A stretch of 30,755 nucleotides of DNA from an uncultured Prevotellaceae bacterium (GCA_937893145.1 CALBJW010000003.1:1-30755), one strand, 5' to 3'. Numbered from the stretch's first letter, positions 1 through 7,787 are shown. The notes: generated by a model from the letters alone, not told the origin. Program-made: numbers and translations.

Positions 1-685
1 CGATACCGGCTGTCACAGTGCTTGTCAGGTTGAAGGGATTGCCCACTGCGAGCACCCACTGACCGAGTTTCAGTTCGTCGCTGTTGCCTATCTTGATGGC
101 AGGCAGACCCTTGGCGTCCACCTTGACAAGGGCCAGGTCGGTGGTTTCGTCGAGACCTACGATACGACCCGTGAACTCACGATTGTCATTCAATTTCACA
201 GTGATCTCATTGGCATCACGCACCACATGATTGTTGGTCACGATATAACCGTCGGCACTGATAATCACACCGCTACCTGCAGCCTCACGCTTGGGAGTCT
301 GTATCTCGCGCTGCTGACCGCGGCCTCTGCCTCGGCCACCAAAACCGAAGAAGTCACCGAAGAAGTCCTCGAATGGGTCACGATACTCTATAGTCTCAGT
401 CTTGCCGCCCATTGTCACCTTAATATATACTACAGCAGCGCAGCCCTTCTCGGCAGCATCAGTCAGATCCACTGGTTGTGAAGGCGTAGCCGACGAGTTA
501 CTGAGAGTCATTATGTTCTTATCCACATGCTGTTCACTGACCGCAGGGATATTATCACCAGTCAAGAAGTTGTCCGCCTTATTGCCCATACGGTTGAGAG
601 CAGAGAAAGCGAAAGCTCCAGTAAGTCCTGAAACGAAAGCCACTCCCACGAGAGTGCCGTAGATTCTTTTTGTTGTCTGATTCAT
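1..685 (-). CDS. HtrA/Deg-family periplasmic serine protease, N-terminal part (runs off the window)
   Basis: This is a periplasmic quality-control protease of the DegP/DegQ family that degrades or refolds damaged envelope proteins. The reverse strand reads from an ATG at 685-683 to the window edge (228 codons). An N-terminal hydrophobic segment (about residues 8-29) fits a signal peptide or membrane anchor. A glycine/arginine-rich stretch (FGGRGRGRG) follows, typical of the flexible LA loop. The trypsin-like core then shows TNNHVV with the catalytic His and TTDLALVKV with the catalytic Asp. The catalytic Ser motif (GNSGG) and PDZ domains lie outside the window. It is divergent from the next gene and has its own upstream promoter. 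Family assignment is firm; DegP versus DegQ cannot be told from this part. Confidence 0.93.
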   Translation of the reverse strand, partial: MNQTTKRIYGTLVGVAFVSGLTGAFAFSALNRMGNKADNFLTGDNIPAVSEQHVDKNIMTLSNSSATPSQPVDLTDAAEKGCAAVVYIKVTMGGKTETIEYRDPFEDFFGDFFGFGGRGRGRGQQREIQTPKREAAGSGVIISADGYIVTNNHVVRDANEITVKLNDNREFTGRIVGLDETTDLALVKVDAKGLPAIKIGNSDELKLGQWVLAVGNPFNLTSTVTAGI

Positions 686-738
686 AACTTCAATTATCTT
701 TATATGTTAAATTTCGGTTTGTTTTAACTTTTCGACTG

Positions 739-769
739 CAAAATTACTACATGGTTTAATACCATCAAA
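739..769 (-). promoter_or_regulatory. Bacteroidota-type promoter for the HtrA gene
   Basis: Read on the minus strand, TTTG (complement of 766-769) is followed after 19 bases by TAATTTTG (complement of 739-746). This matches the Bacteroidota housekeeping consensus (TTTG, about 19-21 bases, TAnnTTTG). Transcription would start around 732, giving a leader of roughly 45-50 bases before the ATG at 685. Confidence 0.7.
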
Positions 770-924
770 CTTTTTCGTTCAAAAAAATCAATTTGTTGAA
801 ATCATTTAACAAATCGCCCTACTCCGTTAACACCACTTAAACATCGAACTTCATATTTTCACAATTGTTTAGGGATGAGGGAGAGAAAAAGAAAGAAAAG
901 AAATGATGATATAAAATAAATTAT

Positions 925-932
925 TATCTTTG
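925..932 (+). promoter_or_regulatory. Probable -7 box (TATCTTTG) for the ComEC-like gene
   Basis: TATCTTTG matches the Bacteroidota -7 element TAnnTTTG and lies 30 bases before the ATG at 962. No clear -33 TTTG is seen upstream; the preceding bases are purine-rich (about 880-905). The spacing suits a short leader. The rest of the 686-961 interval is AT-rich with no gene that I can support. Confidence 0.5.
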
Positions 933-961
933 CAGATTGAAAAAAGGTAATTATCAATATA

Positions 962-2185
962 ATGAAAGAAATTCCAGTTCTTAAAATATTAATACCTATT
1001 ATAATAGGTGTAATCACTGCCCTAATAGGTTACCAATGGTTCAATATTAAAATTGAAATCATTTGGATAATTGCTACAATTTGTTTTGTTACAACAATCA
1101 CATTATTTATATTTAGTAATAAAAAGAAGAGAACATCCACACCTTTTATTTTATCATTCTCGGCATTCTTTTTTGTTATAAGTTTGGGGAAGACCTTGAA
1201 CTCAATTAATGAAGCAAAGAATATCTATGGTGATAATTGGAAATATTCAGTCTATAAAGATAATAAAATGGAAAGTGAATGGGGGAAAAATATCCAATTC
1301 AAAACTCATAATTTCTTTAACGATAAAGGTTTGGAAGGAGAAGAAGGTGCATTGATAGAAGCAATGACCATTGGTTATAAACAAAATTTATCGAAAGAAA
1401 CACGTAATAACTTTTCAAAATCAGGTGTTTCTCATTTCATTGCATTGTCAGGTTATCATATTGGAATTATTTACGCTTTTCTACAAATACTATTTCTTTC
1501 ACATATTCTAAAATACAAGTGGAAAATGATAAGTAATCTACTTATACTTGTAATTATATGGTTGTACACTATAATATCAGGTATGAGTCCATCTATTGTA
1601 AGAGCTGCAATCATGTGTACAATAATGACAATTAGTTCTTTGTACGCATACGAAGCCATAAATATAAATGCATTGTGTATATCAGCATTGATATGTATTG
1701 TCATAAATCCTTTAATAATAATGCATGTAGGATTTCAATTATCATATATTTCTATGCTTGGAATTTATTTCATAGGAATACCTTTATGCAAATATTATGA
1801 ACCATTTACTATAATAGATAAATTTTTATGGGGAGTAATTAGTATTAGCTTAAGCTGTACGATTGTGACTCTTCCTATAGTGTCAAATACATTTGGTACA
1901 ATTTCGTTACTGTCAATACCGTCAAGTATAATAATGTCTGTAATAGTAATAATTCTATATATTTCTTTTGGACTTTGGATTTTTTCTGGAGGAATGCCGG
2001 TACTAACTGATTTATTATTGAAAATATCAAATATTACATTACGAACAACGAACCATATTGCAAATATGCCATACAGTTCGTTGAATTATAAGTTTTCAAT
2101 ATATGAAGTTATCTTATATTATTCTATTCTTTTTATCATTCTTATATTCTTGAAAAACTTTATTTATAAGAAGAATGAATTTTAA
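962..2185 (+). CDS. ComEC/Rec2-like membrane protein, competence domain only
   Basis: ComEC proteins form the inner-membrane channel for single-stranded DNA uptake. The motif SGVSHFIALSGYHIGII (about residues 160-176) matches the ComEC competence-domain signature around the SGLSH.LAISGLHVGL consensus, and many hydrophobic helices follow to the C-terminus. At 407 residues it is much shorter than a typical ComEC (about 650-800). The usual C-terminal metallo-beta-lactamase domain is absent and the N-terminal soluble domain is reduced. The gene is visibly AT-rich compared with both flanks, suggesting different ancestry. It converges on the polysaccharide locus. It may be a specialised short form or an inactive remnant; a role in DNA uptake is inference only. 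Confidence 0.75.
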   Translation: MKEIPVLKILIPIIIGVITALIGYQWFNIKIEIIWIIATICFVTTITLFIFSNKKKRTSTPFILSFSAFFFVISLGKTLNSINEAKNIYGDNWKYSVYKDNKMESEWGKNIQFKTHNFFNDKGLEGEEGALIEAMTIGYKQNLSKETRNNFSKSGVSHFIALSGYHIGIIYAFLQILFLSHILKYKWKMISNLLILVIIWLYTIISGMSPSIVRAAIMCTIMTISSLYAYEAININALCISALICIVINPLIIMHVGFQLSYISMLGIYFIGIPLCKYYEPFTIIDKFLWGVISISLSCTIVTLPIVSNTFGTISLLSIPSSIIMSVIVIILYISFGLWIFSGGMPVLTDLLLKISNITLRTTNHIANMPYSSLNYKFSIYEVILYYSILFIILIFLKNFIYKKNEF

Positions 2186-2219
2186 GAAAATAGTGCAATA
2201 ACAATATATAGAATACTCA

Positions 2220-2263
2220 AGTACCAATATAGAGAGTATTAGAGTACCATTATAGGGAGTACT
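2220..2263. repeat. Imperfect 21-base direct repeat between convergent genes
   Basis: Two copies of a 21-base unit (2220-2240 and 2243-2263) differ at a few bases and are separated by AG. The second copy begins AGTAC and ends GTACT, so it is also a weak inverted repeat. It lies between the stops of the ComEC-like gene (2185) and the last glycosyltransferase (2274). It may help end transcription from both sides, but there is no strong stem with a U-tract. Confidence 0.5.
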
Positions 2264-2273
2264 ACCCTTTCCC

Positions 2274-3026
2274 CTACAAAAATTCAAATATCTTAGTAAA
2301 ATACTTGGTGCAGGCGAGGGGGAAATTAGTATATAGTCCGTAAGCACGACAAGCCTTGACATCTTCACGGGTGATGAGGATGCGGTTCTTGATGCTGGAG
2401 GTGCTGATGCCTCCTGTACGCATGGTGACAAAATCGAGGGGGAGATAACGGTAGGTGATCTTGGCACGATGGAAGAGACGGACCATCATATCGTAGTCGG
2501 AACATATCTTGTAGTCGAGGGAGTAGAGTCCGTGTTTCTCGTACACCTCACGACGACAGTAGAAAGAGGGATGGGCGGGCATGTAGCCGAAACGGAGTTT
2601 CCACGGACGAAAATACTCTGAACTGTAGTAACGAACCATGTGGGTGAGGTCGTCGGGATGGACAAAGTGTATGTCTCCAAAGACTGCATCGATAGGATTG
2701 TCCTCGAAGGCTTGGTTGACCTCTCGAAGGACACTGTAGGAGGTGAAGAAATCGTCGGAATTGAGGATGCCTATGATGTCGCCCGTTGCCATACGGATGC
2801 CTTTGTTCATAGCATCGTAGATGCCTCGGTCGGGTTCGGAGATATAGCGTAGTGTACCAAAATACTGGGGTTCGACCTCACGGATGATGTCGAGGGTGCC
2901 ATCGGTGCTGCCACCATCAATGATGATATGCTCAACATCGGTGTGAAACTGGTTGAGCACGGAACGCATGGTGTCGCGTATGGTGGAAGCAGAGTTGAAG
3001 GTGGTAGTTATGATGGAGATTTTCAT
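2274..3026 (-). CDS. Family 2 glycosyltransferase (WcaE-like)
   Basis: A cytoplasmic GT-A fold transferase that would add one sugar to the lipid-linked repeat unit. Visible GT2 features are ISIITTTFNSASTI at the start (residues 3-16), IIDGGSTDGT (35-44) for nucleotide binding, SEPDRGIYDAMNKGI (63-77), and the metal-binding LNSDD (88-92). The SEPDRGIYDAMNKG signature is common in colanic-acid-type WcaE transferases. Its 250 residues are normal for the family and no membrane segment is seen. It is the last gene of the minus-strand glycan locus. Hairpin array A separates it from the fusion gene upstream. The donor and acceptor sugars cannot be read from the sequence. Confidence 0.92.
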   Translation of the reverse strand: MKISIITTTFNSASTIRDTMRSVLNQFHTDVEHIIIDGGSTDGTLDIIREVEPQYFGTLRYISEPDRGIYDAMNKGIRMATGDIIGILNSDDFFTSYSVLREVNQAFEDNPIDAVFGDIHFVHPDDLTHMVRYYSSEYFRPWKLRFGYMPAHPSFYCRREVYEKHGLYSLDYKICSDYDMMVRLFHRAKITYRYLPLDFVTMRTGGISTSSIKNRILITREDVKACRAYGLYTNFPLACTKYFTKIFEFL

Positions 3027-3034
3027 TTAGAGAG

Positions 3035-3119
3035 GGTTAGTTGCTTCGCAAGGTTAGTTGCCTTCGGCAAGGTTAGTTGCTTCGCAAGGTTAGTCGCCTT
3101 CGGCGAGGTTAGAGGTTAG
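3035..3119. repeat. Mini-hairpin array A (4 hairpins, GGTTAG linker)
   Basis: Four short palindromes alternate with the exact hexamer GGTTAG: TTGCTTCGCAA (3041), TTGCCTTCGGCAA (3058), TTGCTTCGCAA (3077) and TCGCCTTCGGCGA (3094). GGTTAG copies begin at 3035, 3052, 3071, 3088, 3107 and 3114. Each palindrome has a 4-5 bp stem and a TTC loop (GAA on the transcribed minus strand). The last linker contains the TAA stop of the fusion gene (3118-3116). The array fills most of the gap between the fusion gene and the final glycosyltransferase. Confidence 0.95.
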
Positions 3120-4939
3120 AGTTTTAGTAGCGAATCTTTGAGCGCGGAGACGAGGAGGTCGTTGTCGTGACGGTCGCGGATGGCGATGCGGAGGAAGTTC
3201 TTGCCTTCGAGACCGTGCTTGGTGTTGCAGTCCTTGACGAGGATATTGTGGTCGGAGAGGAGGCGGTGGGCAAGGTCAGTGGCGGAGTATGGAGGTTCGA
3301 TGCGGAGAAGGAAGAAGTTGGCTTGGGTTGGGACTACGTGGAGGTGTGGCACGGTCTGGAGCTGCTGCTGGAAGCGGGTGCGCTCGGCGATGAAGGACTG
3401 ACATGCGAGGGTGTAGTCCTTGGCGTACTTACCAAAGATCTGCATGTAGTATTCGGCGAAGGAGTTGATGTTCCAGATGGCGACATCACACTTGAGATGG
3501 GCGATGAGGTCGGTGCGGGAGGTGGCAAGGATGCCGAGACGGAGTCCTGGTACTCCATACGACTTGGAGATGCTCTTCACTACGATGAGGTTAGGATAGA
3601 GGGTGAGGAGGTCATTGTGGAGAAGACTGTTGTGGAGGAAGTCGTCGGAGAAATCGACGAAGCTCTCGTCGAGTACGAAGGTGATGCCCCGTTCGGCTGT
3701 CCACTGGCACAGACGAAGGAGGTCGGGGTATGGTATGAAGTTGCCCGAAGGATTGTCGGGATTGATGAGGAGGAGTGAGGACAGATTCTTGTCGGCGAAG
3801 AAGGTCATGAGTTCGTCGGCAGAATACTGGAAATACTCGTCGGAAGGTATGAAAGGCACGATGGTCTGTGACGGACGACGGTTAGGGTACTCCTCGAAGG
3901 TAGGATAGACGACTCCGAGTGGACCGTCGAGGGTGGTCATGAGTGACTTGATGAGTTCGGCTGCTCCATTGCCCACTACGACATAGTCGGTGTTGATGCC
4001 GAAATACTTGGCGGCAAGGAGGGAGTTGACGGACATGCCCGAAGGATAGTTGGTGAGAAGAACTTCGTAGTTGGACTTCATCTCAGAGACCATCTTGGCT
4101 GGTGGGAAGTAGGGATTGACAAGGTAGCAGAAGTCGATGAGCTGTGGGAATCGCCAGAAGCCTCCGTAGCGGCGATGGTACTGGCGGAACTGCTGGTCGG
4201 AGTCGGAGAAGAGGCAGGACGCTATGTCGAGGTCCTGTGCATCATCAATCTCGTACCAACGCTCGTCGGTGAGAGGAAGTGCCTTGAGGGGCGAGTTGTG
4301 GAGCATGGTGAGGACATTGAGTACCTGCTCGTAGTATTCGTTGTTGCCCATGACGGTGCAGTAGGCATCGAGGAATGGGAGATAGTAGTGGGAGAAGAAC
4401 TCTTTGGAGAACTTGTAGATGTTGACGGTCTTGTAGTAGATGTCGGTATGGTCGTAGGAGAATGCCTGCTTCGAGACGAAGGAGGTAATGTTGCGCTCGG
4501 AGTCGAGACAGACCATAGTGCCATCCATCCAAGGTTCGTACTTGGCTACGACGGCAAGGTCACGGTCGGGATGATTGACAAGGCGATGGAGTATCTGGAA
4601 GTCGTAGATGAGGTCGGACTCAAGGAGGATGGTGTCGTCCTTACACATCTCTTCCTTGGCGAGTGCGAGGGAATAGATGTTGTTGGTACGGTCGTATATA
4701 GGGTTGGTGATGTATTCTATCTTGAGGATGTCGTCATAGCGTGTGCCGATATGGTCGATGAGGTTCTGTCCCTGATAGCCTACGACGATGACGAGACGGT
4801 TGATATTAAGTTTTGAAAGGAATGAGATGACACGGTCAATCAGTTTCACCCCATTAACCTCAACCATACATTTGGTATTGTTCTTGGTGAACTCGCCAAG
4901 TCGTTTGCCCATGCCGGCAGCTAACATTATTGCTTGCAT
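3116..4939 (-). CDS. Bifunctional nucleotidyltransferase / class I PLP-dependent aminotransferase-decarboxylase
   Basis: The N-terminal half (about residues 1-240) is a LicC/PntC-like sugar-phosphate-type nucleotidyltransferase. It has LAAGMGKRLG (6-15), a conserved lysine in NTKCMVEVNG (K23), and LLESDL (105-110) with the metal-binding Asp. The C-terminal half (about 260-607) is a class I PLP enzyme related to HisC and CobD. It has NPDNPSGN (393-400), LDES with the pyridine-binding D424, the Schiff-base lysine K459 in SISKSYG, GLRLG (R467) and FLRIAIRD (R584). All PLP residues expected are present. By analogy with CobD-like phospho-amino-acid decarboxylases and serinol-phosphate aminotransferases, the PLP half may make a phospho-amino-alcohol that the N-terminal half activates with CTP. 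LicD lies directly upstream, which supports this. The exact substrate is unknown. Confidence 0.85.
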   Translation of the reverse strand: MQAIMLAAGMGKRLGEFTKNNTKCMVEVNGVKLIDRVISFLSKLNINRLVIVVGYQGQNLIDHIGTRYDDILKIEYITNPIYDRTNNIYSLALAKEEMCKDDTILLESDLIYDFQILHRLVNHPDRDLAVVAKYEPWMDGTMVCLDSERNITSFVSKQAFSYDHTDIYYKTVNIYKFSKEFFSHYYLPFLDAYCTVMGNNEYYEQVLNVLTMLHNSPLKALPLTDERWYEIDDAQDLDIASCLFSDSDQQFRQYHRRYGGFWRFPQLIDFCYLVNPYFPPAKMVSEMKSNYEVLLTNYPSGMSVNSLLAAKYFGINTDYVVVGNGAAELIKSLMTTLDGPLGVVYPTFEEYPNRRPSQTIVPFIPSDEYFQYSADELMTFFADKNLSSLLLINPDNPSGNFIPYPDLLRLCQWTAERGITFVLDESFVDFSDDFLHNSLLHNDLLTLYPNLIVVKSISKSYGVPGLRLGILATSRTDLIAHLKCDVAIWNINSFAEYYMQIFGKYAKDYTLACQSFIAERTRFQQQLQTVPHLHVVPTQANFFLLRIEPPYSATDLAHRLLSDHNILVKDCNTKHGLEGKNFLRIAIRDRHDNDLLVSALKDSLLKL

Positions 4940-4948
4940 ATTGTTTTA

Positions 4949-4991
4949 AGTGAAAAGCGTTTAAGTGAAAAGTGAAAAGTGAAAAGTGAAA
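4949..4991. repeat. Heptanucleotide repeat AGTGAAA in the leader of the fusion gene
   Basis: Four perfect tandem AGTGAAA units occupy 4964-4991, and a fifth stands alone at 4949-4955. On the transcribed strand this is TTTCACT, ending 9 bases before the ATG at 4939. A related pair of CTACCGGAAGAG direct repeats lies just beyond (about 4998 and 5028). Changes in the unit number by slipped-strand mispairing could alter spacing ahead of the start codon. Confidence 0.85.
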
Positions 4992-5038
4992 AATTCCCTA
5001 CCGGAAGAGGGAGTCCTTTGGAATAACCTACCGGAAGA

Positions 5039-5078
5039 GTTTTCGTAACGAAGTGTATCGTAGCGTCAGCGTTTCGTA
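5039..5078. repeat. Second-family repeat overlapping the licD 3' end
   Basis: The block contains GTTTTCGTAACGAAGTGTA followed by TCGTAGCGTCAGCGTTTCGTA. Copies of the first part recur at 6807. On the minus strand the element reads TACGAAAC-GCTGACGC-TACGA, the same linker-plus-short-palindrome design as the block at 7931. The LicD stop codon (TGA, 5068-5066) and its last residues (TKR) are encoded inside the repeat. Confidence 0.85.
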
Positions 5079-5773
5079 AACTTTATTCCCATCTGTTTCA
5101 TTTTCTGCACAAATGGTTCTCTGTATTTCTTATCTTGTATCTCGACGAGGGAAAAGAAGAGTCGGTCTGGCAATATCTCCTTGAAGTACTGCAAGAACTT
5201 GGATATGCAGCGCTTCCATGCTGGTTGAGCATAATTGTAGTATTTAATAGGAGTGCGCCAGTTGTTGCCGTAGAAGAAGGAAAGGTACTGCTCGTAGTCG
5301 AGGGGTACGAGATACTGCTCATTCTTGAACTGGAGGACGGTGGTGTCGGTGAGGAAGCGGGATGGCATAATCTCACGACCACAACGGAGGACTTCGTCGG
5401 ACTCTGGATTGAAGATGTAGATGTCAATATACTCGCCATCACGCATGAAGGAGATGACTCCACGACGGTCGTAGCGACACACTTCGAAGCCTGCATCACG
5501 AAGGAGGAAGAGGGAGTCGAAGAGTTGCTGGCGATAGCGGATGTGCATGTTGAGGTCTATGTCTTCGTCGTGAGAGATGAAGTCGTGTTCGCGAACTGCT
5601 CCGAGAAGGGTGCCGTAGGCGAGGAGGAAGGGGATGCCCTGACCGTCGAGTATCTGCTTGAAGAGGGAGAGGTTGTGGGCTGCCACTTCTTTGTTTATGG
5701 TCAATGCTCCTGCAAAGAGAGGAACAAAGGTGTATGTGTAGGTACCTTGAGAGGTCTTTATATTACAATTCAT
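5066..5773 (-). CDS. LicD-family phosphotransferase
   Basis: LicD proteins move a phospho-choline, phospho-ethanolamine or related group from a CDP donor to a glycan. The hallmark is clear: LLAYGTLLGAVREHDFI (residues 50-66) and the metal-binding SHDEDIDL (67-74). The C-terminal LicD motifs YLVPLDYEQYL and FFYGNNW also appear. The 235-residue length is typical. It starts 3 bases after the stop of the glycosyltransferase upstream, implying tight co-expression, and it is followed by the nucleotidyltransferase/PLP fusion that could supply its donor. The last residues are encoded by an intergenic repeat, so the extreme C-terminus is probably not conserved. The group transferred is unknown. Confidence 0.93.
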   Translation of the reverse strand: MNCNIKTSQGTYTYTFVPLFAGALTINKEVAAHNLSLFKQILDGQGIPFLLAYGTLLGAVREHDFISHDEDIDLNMHIRYRQQLFDSLFLLRDAGFEVCRYDRRGVISFMRDGEYIDIYIFNPESDEVLRCGREIMPSRFLTDTTVLQFKNEQYLVPLDYEQYLSFFYGNNWRTPIKYYNYAQPAWKRCISKFLQYFKEILPDRLFFSLVEIQDKKYREPFVQKMKQMGIKFTKR

Positions 5774-5776
5774 TAT

Positions 5777-6706
5777 TTATTTGAACAGATGTTTCTTCAC
5801 CCAACTTTTAAGGCTAAGTGGAAGAAGCTGTATTATACGATTATGGAGATTGTTATTGTGGTGGTAGAAATGTTTGTCAAATTCGCTGTTTGGCAATATG
5901 TATTGCGGATGAACAAGAGGGAATGTAAGGTTGTCCATCGACTCACGATTGCCTTCGGAGAAGTAGGAGGTGGTGTGGGTGGAGTCGGCACCAAAGCCTA
6001 TGTTGCTGACAAGGCTGACATGGGGGAAGATGCAGAGCTGGTTCTGGGATGAGAGGGTGAAGTACCACTGCCAGTCCCAAGCGGAGACGAAGTGGGTGTC
6101 GATGCAACGGAGACGGTAGGTCCAGTAGCGGATGTCCTCGATGCGTGAACCCATATTGTGGAGGACGGAGAGACGATCGGCGGTGTTGCGCCACTTCATG
6201 TCGATGTCCATGTTTTGCCATGCTCGTTGCCACGTAGCCCATCCCCAACATGCCTTGTAGCGGGAGAAAGTGTAGGAATAGGGTGAGTGGGAGGTATGTA
6301 TCTCGTTGTAGCCCGCCACCATACCAATACGGTTGTCGGACTGGTAGAGGGTGAGCATCTCCTGCATATACTGCCAGAAGGATGGTTGTACGACACAGTC
6401 ATCTTCGAGGATGATGCCACAGGACTCGGTGGTGAACATCCAGTCGATGGCGGTCTTCACTCCAAGAGAACAGCCTACGTTCTGTGGGCGGAAAAGGGTG
6501 TGGACATCACACTCCCAATCTATCAGAGAGAGGATGGACTGGCGAACATCCTGCACCAGCTGTGCCTCAGCACTACCCTTCTCTGCTCGTGGTCCGTCTT
6601 GTGCCAAGTAGAGGTGGGCAGGACGAATGGCACGAATGCGCTGGAAGGACTGGAGTGCTGTTTCCTTTCGATTGAAGAAAACAAAAAGAACAGGAATGGA
6701 GTACAT
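5777..6706 (-). CDS. Glycosyltransferase, GT-A fold (hemolytic/GNT-I-like family)
   Basis: This 309-residue protein starts VLFVFFNRKETALQS (6-20) and has LAQDGPR (34-40), the GVKTAIDWMF block (82-91) and a DXD-type metal site in ILEDDC (99-104). WGWATWQRAW further on is a conserved signature of a common Bacteroidota family of nucleotide-diphospho-sugar transferases related to GT2/GNT-I. It has no signal peptide or clear membrane helix, consistent with a cytoplasmic enzyme building the repeat unit. It lies between hairpin array B upstream and LicD three bases downstream. The sugar transferred cannot be inferred. Confidence 0.88.
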   Translation of the reverse strand: MYSIPVLFVFFNRKETALQSFQRIRAIRPAHLYLAQDGPRAEKGSAEAQLVQDVRQSILSLIDWECDVHTLFRPQNVGCSLGVKTAIDWMFTTESCGIILEDDCVVQPSFWQYMQEMLTLYQSDNRIGMVAGYNEIHTSHSPYSYTFSRYKACWGWATWQRAWQNMDIDMKWRNTADRLSVLHNMGSRIEDIRYWTYRLRCIDTHFVSAWDWQWYFTLSSQNQLCIFPHVSLVSNIGFGADSTHTTSYFSEGNRESMDNLTFPLVHPQYILPNSEFDKHFYHHNNNLHNRIIQLLPLSLKSWVKKHLFK

Positions 6707-6719
6707 GATTTTTTTGAGG

Positions 6720-6799
6720 GGTTAGTCGCCTTGTGGCGAGGTTAGTTGCTTCGCAAGGTTAGTTGCCTTTTGGCAAGGTTAGTTGCTTCGCAAGGTTAG
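6720..6799. repeat. Mini-hairpin array B (4 hairpins, GGTTAG linker)
   Basis: GGTTAG copies at 6720, 6740, 6757, 6777 and 6794 bracket TCGCCTTGTGGCGA (6726), TTGCTTCGCAA (6746), TTGCCTTTTGGCAA (6763) and TTGCTTCGCAA (6783). The first palindrome carries the C/G version of the second stem pair on both arms, and the others carry T/A on both arms. The array starts 13 bases upstream of the ATG at 6706 (in transcription sense). Confidence 0.95.
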
Positions 6800-6806
6800 G
6801 GTAAGA

Positions 6807-6863
6807 GTTTTCGTAACGAAGTGTAGCGTAGGCGTAGCCGTTTAGTAGCTTTAGCGTTTCGTA
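6807..6863. repeat. Second-family repeat between two glycosyltransferases
   Basis: The first 20 bases are nearly identical to those at 5039. They are followed by AGCGTAGGCGTAGCCG, then TTTAGTA-GCTTTAGC-GTTTCGTA. Short palindromes (GGCGTAGCC, GCTTTAGC) alternate with a TTTCGTA/TTTAGTA linker. The block ends 3 bases from the stop codon of the next gene (6869-6867) and adjoins array B on the other side. Confidence 0.85.
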
Positions 6864-6866
6864 TTC

Positions 6867-7787
6867 CTACTTATAATACCCTCTCATGAGGTTGAGTTTG
6901 TAGTAAAGTGATGGACAGTAGAGGCGAAGCTTTCGCATAAGCCAACTGATGGGGTATTTGTTAGGAATGGTGCGACGCATGAGGAGGAGGTAGTCACGGT
7001 CGGAACGTGTAGGACTGTTGACATACTTGCGACGCTCTCTGAATGACATCTGCATGAGACGGCGACATTCGCCTTCATCGTAGGTGTGGTCATCATCGCA
7101 GAGACCACAGATGTCGGGAGTGACGAAGGAGGTGATGCCATGACGGCGGGCTGTGACGGAGTAGTCGTTGTCTGCCCCCGAATGGATATAGCCTTCGTAG
7201 AAGATACCTATCTCATCGACTACGGCTTGAGGTACGAGGAGGATATTGGCTGTTATGATGTCGGCACGTTGAGGTGTGCCTGTTGGTGAGAGACGACGAG
7301 TGAGTGTCTTGGCAGCTGAGAGGTAGATGTCACCTCCGTAGGTCACCTTCTGAGTGTCGGTGCGAGAGGCTGTGATGCCAGAGTAGATGCCAGGACGTTG
7401 ATTGAGAGAGAGGGAATGGGTGTGGCAACGGAAGAGGTTGTCGAACACATTTGGGAGGACATCGGTGTCGTCGTTGAGGAGAAGGTAGAAGTCGTACCCA
7501 CGATGGTCGGCAAGTGCTGACCGCCATGCTTTTCTCATGCCACCAGCCCAATAGAGGGAACCATCGCCAAGTATGACATTTGGCTGGATGGAGTATTTGC
7601 GACAGATGGAGAGAACTGCATCTGCTGTGCCATCGGTGCAACCGTCATCGGTGAGGTAGATGACGAGTGTGACGGGGTCGTCGGTTGCTGTAGCGTTGTA
7701 CTGGCGTTGTGCCTCAAACAGATGTTCAAGACATGATACTGTCTTGGAACGACGATTGAAACAGGTGAGAAGTGCGGCGATGAGCAT
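6867..7787 (-). CDS. Family 2 glycosyltransferase (rhamnosyltransferase-like)
   Basis: A 306-residue GT-A transferase. It opens with ALLTCFNRRSKTVSCL (5-20) and has LTDDGCTDGTADA (45-57), the GDGSLYWAGGMRKAW block (74-88) and LLLNDDTDV (102-110) with the metal-binding aspartates. The YWAGGMR block is common in rhamnosyltransferase-like GT2 proteins of O-antigen and capsule loci. The middle stretch ITANILLVPQAVVDEIGIF is the usual acceptor-side region. The C-terminus is basic and aromatic, which may help membrane association. It is separated from GT4 upstream by array C and a second-family repeat. The substrate is unknown. Confidence 0.92.
   Translation of the reverse strand: MLIAALLTCFNRRSKTVSCLEHLFEAQRQYNATATDDPVTLVIYLTDDGCTDGTADAVLSICRKYSIQPNVILGDGSLYWAGGMRKAWRSALADHRGYDFYLLLNDDTDVLPNVFDNLFRCHTHSLSLNQRPGIYSGITASRTDTQKVTYGGDIYLSAAKTLTRRLSPTGTPQRADIITANILLVPQAVVDEIGIFYEGYIHSGADNDYSVTARRHGITSFVTPDICGLCDDDHTYDEGECRRLMQMSFRERRKYVNSPTRSDRDYLLLMRRTIPNKYPISWLMRKLRLYCPSLYYKLNLMRGYYK

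Noticed and set aside
3167..3778. 203-codon open frame opposite the fusion gene
   Set aside because: It lies antisense to a protein with clear catalytic motifs in both domains. Its own translation is Val/Glu/Gly-rich with no family match, as expected from GC-biased codons on the other strand.
4175..4816. 213-codon open frame opposite the nucleotidyltransferase domain
   Set aside because: It is antisense to conserved motifs and has a biased, repetitive composition without a recognisable fold.
5135..6052. 305-codon open frame opposite LicD and the glycosyltransferase
   Set aside because: It crosses two well-supported genes and their 3-base gap and shows no domain. It is a codon-usage shadow.
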